From the NCBI GenBank assembly GCA_003158495.1, contig PMJT01000047.1:886-11460 (forward strand): DNA of 10,575 bases, given 5' to 3'. Numbering within the stretch: position 1 is the first letter of the stretch; each line of letters opens with the position of its first letter. The position numbers and the translations under genes were made by a program. Under the pieces are notes generated by a model. The model saw only the letters and a program-made list of their open reading frames with translations. It was not told the DNA's origin and made no database searches. Positions 5,831 to 10,575 of the stretch are shown here, piece after piece. Source of the DNA: Chloroflexota bacterium (GTDB lineage: Bacteria; Chloroflexota; Limnocylindria; Limnocylindrales; CSP1-4).

Positions 5831-5857
5831 TTGACAGCTCTACCTGGGACCTATGAT
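5831..5857 (+). promoter_or_regulatory. sigma-70/sigma-A type promoter of the S66 peptidase gene
   Basis: TTGACA (5831-5836, perfect -35) and TATGAT (5852-5857, 5/6 to TATAAT) are separated by 15 bp, slightly short. Transcription would start near 5864, giving a leader of about 27 nt before the GTG at 5891. The TTG that begins the longest open frame is the -35 box itself, which argues against it being a start codon. Confidence 0.6.
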
Positions 5858-5890
5858 CCGCGGGTGGTGGTACCCCAAAGACGAGAAGCC

Positions 5891-6922
5891 GTGTCGCTCA
5901 AATACCCGCCGAAGCCAGTTCCCGGCGATCGAGTCGCAATCGTGTCGCCTTCGAGCGGTCTGCCCGCGATCCTGCCGCTTCCGTACGAGCTCGGCCTGCG
6001 CCGGTTACGGGAGGAATTCCGCCTCATCCCTGTGGAGTACCCGACCACGAGAGTAATGGACGCGGACCCACGCGACCGGGCACGAGACGTCGAGGCTGCG
6101 TTCGCGGATCCGACTATCAAAGCCGTGATCACCTCGATCGGCGGAGACGACCAGATCCGGATACTTCCTTATCTCGACCGCGACCTGCTCGCGGCCAATC
6201 CAAAGCCCTTCTTCGGCTACAGCGACAACACGAACCTCATCGTCTACCTGTGGAACACCGGGCTTGTCGGCTACTACGGCAGCTCGGTCATGTACCACCT
6301 CGGCCGGCCTGGCGCGCTCCACCCTCTTTCGACCGACTCTCTCCGTGCCGCGCTCTTTACGACTGGCGAGTACGAGCTCCATCCGGCGACGACCTGGCGT
6401 GACGAGGACTGCGACTGGGCCGATCCGGCCAGCTTCGAGTTTGATCCGCACATGAAGCCCGCCGAGGGCTGGAAATGGCACAACGCCGAACGCCTGGTTG
6501 AGGGAACAACGTGGGGCGGCTGCCTCGAGGTGCTTTCGTGGCTTGCGATGGCTGATCGCGAGATCGCGGCTCCTGAGGCTTACGAAGATTGCGTGCTACT
6601 TCTCGAGACTTCCGAAGAGATGCCCACGCCGGCGTACGTCGCGTACGTGCTCCAGTCGTTCGGCGAGCGCGGAATTCTCGGCCGACTTGCGGCGGTCGTC
6701 GTTGCTCGTCCAATGACCGCATCTGAGCCGGATCCCGAAGCTCGTGCGAACTACGGTCCCCATCTCGAGGCGTCCGTCATGAACGCGGTCTCTCGTTACG
6801 CGCCCCAGGCGCTCGTCGTGACGAACGTCGATTTCGGCCACACCGACCCACAGTTGATCATGCCCATCGGCGGTCACATCCGCCTCGATGGGACGAGCCG
6901 CCGGATCTGGGTTACCTACTGA
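5891..6922 (+). CDS. S66 family peptidase (LD-carboxypeptidase / MccF-like)
   Basis: A serine carboxypeptidase-type hydrolase of family S66. Relatives either trim the terminal D-Ala from murein tetrapeptides (LdcA) or cleave the amide in microcin C-type toxins and similar aminoacyl-nucleotides (MccF). From GTG 5891 the protein has 343 residues, the MccF-like size. It starts SLKYPPKPVPGDRVAIVSPSSG, a standard family N-terminus. The triad is readable: Ser111 in FFGYSDNTNL, Glu239 in VLLLETSEEMP and His317 in NVDFGHTDPQLIMPIGG. SIGGDDQIRILPYLD (82-96) is the conserved segment before the nucleophile. The Trp-rich insert (WRDEDCDW, WKWHN, about 169-197) is the region that differs between LdcA and MccF types. 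There is no signal peptide, so it is cytoplasmic. A promoter lies immediately upstream; the ribosome binding site (GAGAAG) is weak. MccF-like is more likely than LdcA. Confidence 0.9.
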   Translation: MSLKYPPKPVPGDRVAIVSPSSGLPAILPLPYELGLRRLREEFRLIPVEYPTTRVMDADPRDRARDVEAAFADPTIKAVITSIGGDDQIRILPYLDRDLLAANPKPFFGYSDNTNLIVYLWNTGLVGYYGSSVMYHLGRPGALHPLSTDSLRAALFTTGEYELHPATTWRDEDCDWADPASFEFDPHMKPAEGWKWHNAERLVEGTTWGGCLEVLSWLAMADREIAAPEAYEDCVLLLETSEEMPTPAYVAYVLQSFGERGILGRLAAVVVARPMTASEPDPEARANYGPHLEASVMNAVSRYAPQALVVTNVDFGHTDPQLIMPIGGHIRLDGTSRRIWVTY

Positions 6923-6938
6923 AAGCGGCCCCAATAAC

Positions 6939-6967
6939 TTGACTGCGACCGACCGCTCGCCGAGGCT
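6939..6967 (+). promoter_or_regulatory. surviving promoter of the broken DinB/MDMPI-like gene
   Basis: TTGACT (6939-6944), a 17-bp spacer, then GAGGCT (6962-6967), followed by 7 nt and the ATG at 6975. The -10 resembles the TAGGCT at 1236 and has the same start-proximal spacing, so the ancestral gene was probably leaderless. Confidence 0.4.
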
Positions 6968-6974
6968 TGGCGTC

Positions 6975-7405
6975 ATGTCATCGCCCGGCAGAACAAACGA
7001 ACTACGGCCCGTGGGGCCGGTCGACACGACCAGGCATTCTTCGTCCGCTGCACCGCGAGTTGATCGCGCTCCTGCGGAGCCTGGACGCGGCGGTTTGGAA
7101 ACCACCAACCACTTCCGCCCACATGGAACGTCACTCAGGTCGCGGCGGATCTCCTCCACGGTGACCTGCGCGAGCTGTCTGCCTCTCGAGCCCAGGGCCA
7201 CGAGGAAGCCGAAGTGCTGGGCTTTGCCGAACTCGTCGAGATCATCGAGGCGGACAACGCCCGCGGGGTCGAGTTCGTCTCGCGTCTGAGTCCGCGCCTC
7301 CTTACCGATCTACCCGAAGTCACCGGTCCTTGGGTCGCCGCCCTTTTCGCCAAATTGCCGCCCGAAAGCCCTTCAGCGACCAACGTCGCCTGGGCGAACG
7401 AAGCC
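6975..7405 (+). pseudogene. degraded DinB-superfamily (maleylpyruvate isomerase N-terminal type) gene
   Basis: Three consecutive reading frames together give one recognisable protein. Frame from ATG 6975: SSPGRTNELRPVGPVDTTR. Next frame, from about 7037: LRPLHRELIALLRSLDAAVW, then KPPTTSA. Third frame, from 7121: TWNVTQVAADLLHGDLRELS, then GFAELVEIIEADN, GVEFVSRLSPRLLTDL, EVTGPWVAALFAKLPP and NVAWANEA to about 7405. This follows the mycothiol-dependent maleylpyruvate isomerase-type DinB family (opening -FRPLHRELIALL-, then W-PT, a V-D-AAHLL-like helix, LSPRLLTDLLEVTG), whose full proteins run to about 250 residues. Two net +1 shifts (near 7030-7040 and near 7118-7121) and loss of the C-terminal part mark it as broken. 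The motif His in the AAHLL helix reads Asp (AADLL), and the expected W-D--REY segment after AWAGE is missing. Sequencing error could explain the shifts but not the missing C-terminus. Confidence 0.72.
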
Positions 7406-7431
7406 ACATCCCTTCAGTGCGGCTTCGAACA

Positions 7432-7454
7432 CCAATCTAGCCACCTCGGATTGG
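7432..7454. other. stem-loop after the pseudogene
   Basis: CCAATC (7432-7437) and GATTGG (7449-7454) form a perfect 6-bp stem, plus a possible T-G pair, at the edge of the remaining pseudogene homology. No T-run follows. The rest of 7406-7547 has no recognisable coding content apart from the promoter-like repeats described separately. Confidence 0.3.
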
Positions 7455-7518
7455 ATGGGAGCGGCGTCGGCCATGCCGGGCGGCGGCCACGGACTTGCAG
7501 GCCGGGCGGACGACCGGA

Positions 7519-7550
7519 CTTGCGCGGGCGGCGCACAATCGAGCGCAATG
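7519..7550 (+). promoter_or_regulatory. promoter-like element before the PAS-like gene (copy 1)
   Basis: CTTGCGCGGGC begins at 7519 and the element ends in ACAAT (7535-7539), 8 nt before the ATG at 7548. A nearly identical element precedes the next gene (7968-7987). CACAAT is a reasonable -10; CTTG lies too close to be a normal -35. A 9-bp direct repeat, CGGACTTGC, at 7490-7498 and 7515-7523 overlaps its upstream edge. Confidence 0.4.
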
Positions 7551-7922
7551 AACAAACCAGAACCCCCGGCCGAGGGCCCGGTGCCGGAGGGGGACGCGCT
7601 CCCGTCGCGACCCGCGGCAATGTGCCGTGGGCAGGGCCACTTGATCGTCTACGGAAATCCGGCTTTCCTGGCGGCGTTTGGCGCGCAGGCCGTCGGCATG
7701 CCAGCCCGTGAGAGTCTCGTGTCTCTGCCTGCGTCGGCCTTTGCCCTGCTGGACCTGGTCCTCGCCCGCGGCAAGCCGCTGGCCAAGTGGATCAAGCTCG
7801 ACGACGCGGACTGGCGGTTGACCGTCGCCCCGCGCACCGACCCGAGCGGTGAGGTCTACGGAGTCTCGTTCCACCTGCGCGCCCGCTCCGACGTGTCATC
7901 GGTTCCCGCCGAGCAGGGTTGA
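7548..7922 (+). CDS. small PAS-like domain protein, 124 aa
   Basis: A single-domain cytoplasmic protein that looks like a minimal PAS fold. After a disordered Pro/Glu-rich N-terminus (1-24) comes a strand-helix segment, GHLIVYGNPAFLAAFGAQAVGMPARESLVSLP (30-61), typical of PAS cores (strand, then N-F---G, then G--R), a helix FALLDLVLARGKPLAKW (65-81), and the paired strands DWRLTVAPRTDPSGEVYGVSFHLRAR (88-113). PAS domains sense ligands, redox or light through bound cofactors, but no cofactor-anchoring residue can be assigned, and there is no attached kinase, cyclase or HTH. The ATG at 7548 is preferred over the earlier in-frame start at 7455 because the extension is low-complexity Gly/Ala and the ATG has an ACAAT -10-like box 8 nt upstream. 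No Shine-Dalgarno is evident. It may share control with the following gene. Confidence 0.68.
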   Translation: MNKPEPPAEGPVPEGDALPSRPAAMCRGQGHLIVYGNPAFLAAFGAQAVGMPARESLVSLPASAFALLDLVLARGKPLAKWIKLDDADWRLTVAPRTDPSGEVYGVSFHLRARSDVSSVPAEQG

Positions 7923-7950
7923 CGCGGGCCGGCGGGCTGGAACGGCGACT

Positions 7951-7962
7951 CCAACCGGTTGG
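7951..7962. promoter_or_regulatory. 12-bp perfect palindrome upstream of the SH3-tailed gene, candidate operator
   Basis: CCAACCGGTTGG is perfectly self-complementary and ends 20 bp before the ACAAT of the promoter-like element, over the place where a -35 region would lie. That position suits a repressor or activator dimer. Confidence 0.35.
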
Positions 7963-7967
7963 GCGGG

Positions 7968-7999
7968 CTTGTGCGGGGCGCGACAATGGTCCGAATATG
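7968..7999 (+). promoter_or_regulatory. promoter-like element before the SH3-tailed gene (copy 2)
   Basis: CTTGTGCGGGG (from 7968) followed by ACAAT (7983-7987) nearly repeats the element at 7519-7539. An in-frame ATG at 7997 stands 9 nt after ACAAT. Transcription is therefore expected near 7994-7997, either as a near-leaderless mRNA starting at that ATG or with a leader of about 60 nt to the ATG at 8057. Confidence 0.4.
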
Positions 8000-8056
8000 C
8001 CGCCCGTCCGGCTCGCCGCTTCGCCGCTTCGCGGCCGGTCCACACTGGGAGTGATG

Positions 8057-8986
8057 ATGTCGACAGAAGATGAGGGCGCCGGGAGCGGTGAATCCACGAT
8101 CGACTCGGCCTGGTACGACGGCGTAAGCGGCTGGCAGCCCCTGTCGCGGACCTTCATCGAACGCGAACTCGGCAAGTCGAACCCGGACTACCGCTCGCTC
8201 GCCGATCGACTCGCCGGCTACTCCGCGGCCGAGCGTCATGCCGGGTGGATCGGGGTGGCACAGTCCGCGCCGCTCCGGATGGCCCGGACTCGGGCATACC
8301 TAGAGGCCCTCCACAACGACCCGCACCCCACCTCGGTGGCCTGGGGCTGGCTCGACGGTGACTTCGACCTGATGGAGAGGGTCGAGCACGTGCTGGGCCC
8401 GGACGACCCCCACACGCCGGAGACGGTCGAGGTGCTGCGGAGTCGGCTCGGGTCGATCCTCGAGGTGGGCGGGGCCGAGCTGCCGGTGCCCGCGGAGCCC
8501 GAACCGGCCGCTGAGGCAGCGGCTGTGGCAGCGGCCGACGAGCCGGCCGCGGAGCCCGAACCGGCCGCTGAGGCTATACCGGGGAGTGGCGGAGATTCCA
8601 CGCCCGTCGACGCCACACCGGGCGGCGACGAACACGTCAGTCCCGACGCGGACACCACCGCGGCCGACCAGGCCTGGGCTCAACTCACCGCGTCAGACCC
8701 GGAGCCGGCCGCGTCTCAGCCCGCAGGGGTCGGGGGACCGAACCAGTCGCCCGCACCGGCACCCGAGGCTCAGTCCGCGGCTCCGGTATGGCTGCCCACA
8801 CACTACGTCCCGCGCGAGGGCATGCCGGCCTGGGACTACCCCGATCCGTCTCGTCCGCCGCGGGTGATGCTCAACGCGGGGCTCGGAGTCGTGATCGATG
8901 AAGTCGCGGGCGACTGGGCGCTCGTTCGTGCAGTGAACGGGTGGAAGGGCTGGGTCGACGGCCGGCGTCTCTGGCCGCGCTCCTGA
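8057..8986 (+). CDS. protein with unknown N-terminal domain, Ala/Pro/Glu-rich linker and SH3-like C-terminus
   Basis: A 309-aa protein of three parts. Residues 17-136 form a compact Trp-rich alpha-helical region (AWYDGVSGWQPLSRTFIERE, then AERHAGWIGVAQSAPLRMAR and TSVAWGWLDGDFDLMERVEH) that I cannot assign. Residues 140-245 are a disordered Ala/Pro/Glu/Asp linker with two AEPEPAAEA blocks encoded by a 28-bp exact repeat. Residues 248-306 resemble a bacterial SH3 domain: HYVPREGMPAWDYPDPSRPP, then LGVVIDEVAGDWALVRAVNG and GWVDGRRL. Start choice: ATG 8057 has GGGAG (8047-8051) 5 nt upstream; ATG 7997, next to the promoter-like element, would add 20 basic residues. There is no signal peptide or membrane segment, so the SH3 domain probably binds a cytoplasmic partner rather than the cell wall. 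It is convergent with holA, 51 nt away. Confidence 0.75.
   Translation: MSTEDEGAGSGESTIDSAWYDGVSGWQPLSRTFIERELGKSNPDYRSLADRLAGYSAAERHAGWIGVAQSAPLRMARTRAYLEALHNDPHPTSVAWGWLDGDFDLMERVEHVLGPDDPHTPETVEVLRSRLGSILEVGGAELPVPAEPEPAAEAAAVAAADEPAAEPEPAAEAIPGSGGDSTPVDATPGGDEHVSPDADTTAADQAWAQLTASDPEPAASQPAGVGGPNQSPAPAPEAQSAAPVWLPTHYVPREGMPAWDYPDPSRPPRVMLNAGLGVVIDEVAGDWALVRAVNGWKGWVDGRRLWPRS
8490..8574 (+). repeat. 28-bp exact direct repeat inside the linker of the SH3-tailed protein
   Basis: Bases 8490-8517 and 8547-8574 are identical and 57 bp (19 codons) apart, so the frame is kept and both encode AEPEPAAEA. Identity at wobble positions points to a recent duplication or slippage. Copy number may vary between strains. 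Confidence 0.75.
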
Positions 8987-8997
8987 TCGCGCCGATT

Positions 8998-9009
8998 GCC
9001 AGGCCTGGC
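8998..9009. terminator. palindrome between convergent genes, possible terminator element
   Basis: GCCAGGCCTGGC is a perfect 12-bp palindrome in the 51-bp gap between the SH3-tailed gene and holA, and a nearby CAGGC at 9024-9028 can pair with GCCTG at 9003-9007 as an alternative. No T-run accompanies either pairing. Confidence 0.25.
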
Positions 9010-9037
9010 GCGCGGCGGTGTGGCAGGCCGGCTCCGC

Positions 9038-10069
9038 TCAGCGCTGACTCGGGCGCCGCACCTTCTCCGCGATCCAGAGGCTGACAGCCGCCCGGCGGCG
9101 CAGGTCGCCGCCACCGGCGTGGCCCTTGAGCGTCGCGTCCAATTCGAGCAGGCCGTCCAAGGCCGCATCCAGCTCGGGCAGAGTCCACGTGCGGGCCTGT
9201 TCGGCCAGCTTCTCGGCGACGTACGGGTTCAGCTTGAGCGTCCGCACGAGTTCCCGCGCCGGAGTGCCCTGGCCCAGCAGGTCGGCGACCTCGATCAGCT
9301 GCTTGACGCGCCGGTGCAAGTGCGTCACGAGGAGCGGGGCCGGCACATCGTCGAGCCGTTCGGCCAGTTCCGCGGCCTCGGCCGCGCGTCGCAGCCCTAT
9401 GGCGTCGAGGAAGGCCCACGTTGATCCGGGCACGACGTCGGCGACGAGGGCCTTGACGTCTTCCGGGACGATCTGGCCGTCGAGGCGGTACAGGGCCAGT
9501 TTCTCCAGCTCCGCGACGGCCAGCTCGCCCTGCCGGCGGCGGTCGACGTCCCGCTCGCGCACGTTCGCCCCGACGCGCCGGGCGAGTTCCGCGGCCGCGG
9601 CCGCCGAGATGTGGATGCCTCGCTCGTGGGCCCGGTCGACGATCCAGTGGGCCATGCCGTCCTGCGTGGGGGCGCGAAACTCCCGCACCTCTCCGCCGGC
9701 CGCCGCCACGGCGTTTCGGAGGTTCTCGAGCGATGCGGGCCGGCGGGCCGTGCCGTCGACGCTGTCGAGGAACGCGAGGCCGTTGCCCGTGGCCACTGCC
9801 TCGAGCGCCTGCGCAAGCGCTGCGGCGAGCGGCTTGCTGACCACGAGCGGCGCCGGCTCCGACACCACGACGAGCGTCCCGCCGCCGAAGAGCGTGGCCG
9901 TAGCCACCTTCTCGGCGATTTCCGCGGCGGAAGTCGTTGCGCCGGTGAGGCGAAGGCGCTCCAGCGGGGGACCGCCTTCGGCGAGTTGCACGGCCAGGCC
10001 GTCCGGGGCGTGGTTGACGCCGTAGGCGTCGTCGCCCCAGTAGTAGCCGAGCGGCGCAGTCGGCGGCAT
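9038..10069 (-). CDS. holA: DNA polymerase III subunit delta
   Basis: The delta subunit of the clamp-loader complex, which opens the beta sliding clamp and loads it on primed DNA during replication. The 343 residues match the family length. It begins LGYYWGDDAYGVNHAPDGLA (7-26), the usual Y-GDD-Y opening. It continues through the AAA+-like domains with GTLVVVSEPAPL (64-75), GLAFLDSVDG (97-106) and MAHWIVDRAHERGIHISAAA (139-158), then AVAELEKLALYRLDGQIVPEDVKALVADV (184-212). The C-terminal collar domain carries LLVTHLHRRVKQLIEVADLLGQG (246-268), LNPYVAEKLAEQARTW (280-295) and LLELDATLKG (307-316). ATG 10069 is chosen because it overlaps the upstream stop as TGATG and AGGTGG lies upstream; the frame stays open to 10300 but only as a shadow of the neighbouring gene. 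Typically essential and single-copy. Confidence 0.92.
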   Translation of the reverse strand: MPPTAPLGYYWGDDAYGVNHAPDGLAVQLAEGGPPLERLRLTGATTSAAEIAEKVATATLFGGGTLVVVSEPAPLVVSKPLAAALAQALEAVATGNGLAFLDSVDGTARRPASLENLRNAVAAAGGEVREFRAPTQDGMAHWIVDRAHERGIHISAAAAAELARRVGANVRERDVDRRRQGELAVAELEKLALYRLDGQIVPEDVKALVADVVPGSTWAFLDAIGLRRAAEAAELAERLDDVPAPLLVTHLHRRVKQLIEVADLLGQGTPARELVRTLKLNPYVAEKLAEQARTWTLPELDAALDGLLELDATLKGHAGGGDLRRRAAVSLWIAEKVRRPSQR

Positions 10070-10575
10070 CAGGAGCCACCTGTTGCGGCATCGGCGGCGG
10101 CAACGCCGAGCCGGCGCGCCCCGGCGAATGCTCGGCCCGTCCACGCCAGGCGCGCGACGTCGACCGGCCGGATATCGGCCAGCCGGCAGACCCGTCGCTC
10201 TATCTCCTCTGCCCGGCGTTGCACGGAGGCGAGCGTCTCGGCCGACCAGCCATCTCGTGCAGGTCCGGCTCGTTCGGCCAACGGATAGCGGCGCTCCCAC
10301 GATGCGAACCGCTCGGCCATCGACTCGACATGCTGACCGGCCCGCTTGTCGGCGTAGGCCACGATCAGGGCCTCGGGAGACGCCGACGAGATCCAGCGCT
10401 CGAACCAGTCGGCGTCGGCGAGACGGGTCACGGGGTGGCCGACGATCGCCGGTCCCAATTCCGGGTAGCCGCGACTCGCCAGGTATGCCGCCGACCCTTC
10501 GGCGTGGGCGAGCCCGGCGACGAGCGGCTTGACGAGTTCCAGCTTATCGACGTCATGCAGCAGCGCGGCCGCCTC
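10069..10575 (-). CDS. HD-domain hydrolase, C-terminal part, cut at the right edge
   Basis: A predicted metal-dependent phosphohydrolase of the HD superfamily. The minus-strand frame is open to the window edge, so the start lies outside; 168 residues are visible. Near the edge is AAALLHDVDKLEL, the His-Asp doublet that names the fold, followed by a conserved helix (VAGLAHAEGSAAYLASRGYPELG), AIVGHPVTRL with a further candidate metal-binding His, and PEALIVAYADKRAGQHVESM, whose Asp in YADKR matches the terminal ligand of HD proteins. The substrate is unknown; HD proteins act on nucleotides and other phosphate esters. The stop overlaps the holA start by one base, so the two are translationally coupled. 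The N-terminal part and exact subfamily cannot be judged here. Confidence 0.82.
   Translation of the reverse strand, partial: EAAALLHDVDKLELVKPLVAGLAHAEGSAAYLASRGYPELGPAIVGHPVTRLADADWFERWISSASPEALIVAYADKRAGQHVESMAERFASWERRYPLAERAGPARDGWSAETLASVQRRAEEIERRVCRLADIRPVDVARLAWTGRAFAGARRLGVAAADAATGGS

Noticed and set aside
5831..5890. TTG at 5831 as the start of the S66 peptidase
   Set aside because: TTGACA there is a perfect -35 box paired with TATGAT; the family N-terminus begins at GTG 5891.
8871..10103. A 410-codon minus-strand open frame over holA
   Set aside because: Composed almost entirely of Arg/Pro/Gly/Ala, a different frame of holA, which shows clear family motifs.
10070..10300. Upstream start at 10300 for holA
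   Set aside because: The extra 77 residues are the out-of-frame shadow of the HD-domain gene; the coupled ATG at 10069 matches the family N-terminus.
1..10575. CRISPR array, insertion sequence, tRNA/rRNA or prophage genes
   Set aside because: No regularly spaced repeats, transposase motifs, terminal inverted repeats, cloverleaf sequence or phage proteins were seen on either strand.

Overview
This is a GC-rich (roughly two-thirds G+C by eye), gene-dense bacterial chromosome segment. Several starts look leaderless: a TANNNT-like -10 hexamer lies only 6-7 nt before the start codon. High GC, leaderless starts and the protein set (short PAS-like protein, SH3-tailed Ala/Pro/Glu-rich protein, DinB-fold proteins, GyrI-like protein) fit an uncultured soil or groundwater Chloroflexota lineage such as Limnocylindria, or an actinobacterium. 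No rRNA or other taxonomic marker is present, so this is an inference.

Left block (1-2672, plus strand): the C-terminal 255 residues of an S9 (prolyl-oligopeptidase family) peptidase with its whole catalytic triad; a 138-aa helical protein of unknown function; a thioredoxin-fold protein of the type often found beside organomercurial lyases; and a monofunctional proline dehydrogenase. The peptidase and proline dehydrogenase could together turn peptides into proline and then pyrroline-5-carboxylate, but only proximity suggests this.

Middle block (2638-5172, minus strand): an EamA/DMT-family transporter with a leaderless-type promoter, a DinB-fold protein, a GyrI-like small-molecule-binding protein with its own strong ribosome binding site and possible promoter, and perhaps a 46-codon ORF starting 5 nt after it.

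Regulatory and accessory stretch (5173-7547): a 276-bp gap after the transporter start holds a T-box-like sequence that looks truncated and is not next to an aminoacyl-tRNA synthetase, several dyads, then a YgiT-type zinc-ribbon protein and a likely terminator. An S66 (LD-carboxypeptidase/MccF-like) peptidase follows with a recognisable sigma-A type promoter. Next is a broken DinB/maleylpyruvate-isomerase-type gene: its promoter and start codon survive, but the reading frame shifts twice and the C-terminal part is gone.

Right block (7548-10575): a PAS-like 124-aa protein and a 309-aa protein with an SH3-like C-terminus sit behind near-identical promoter-like elements. They converge on a minus-strand pair in which an HD-domain hydrolase (cut by the window edge) is translationally coupled to holA, the DNA polymerase III delta subunit.

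I found no CRISPR array, insertion sequence, tRNA or rRNA, prophage module or clearly new multi-gene system. The best leads are the T-box relic, the decaying DinB/MDMPI gene, the recurring start-proximal promoter signature, and the twin promoter elements before the PAS-like and SH3-tailed genes.
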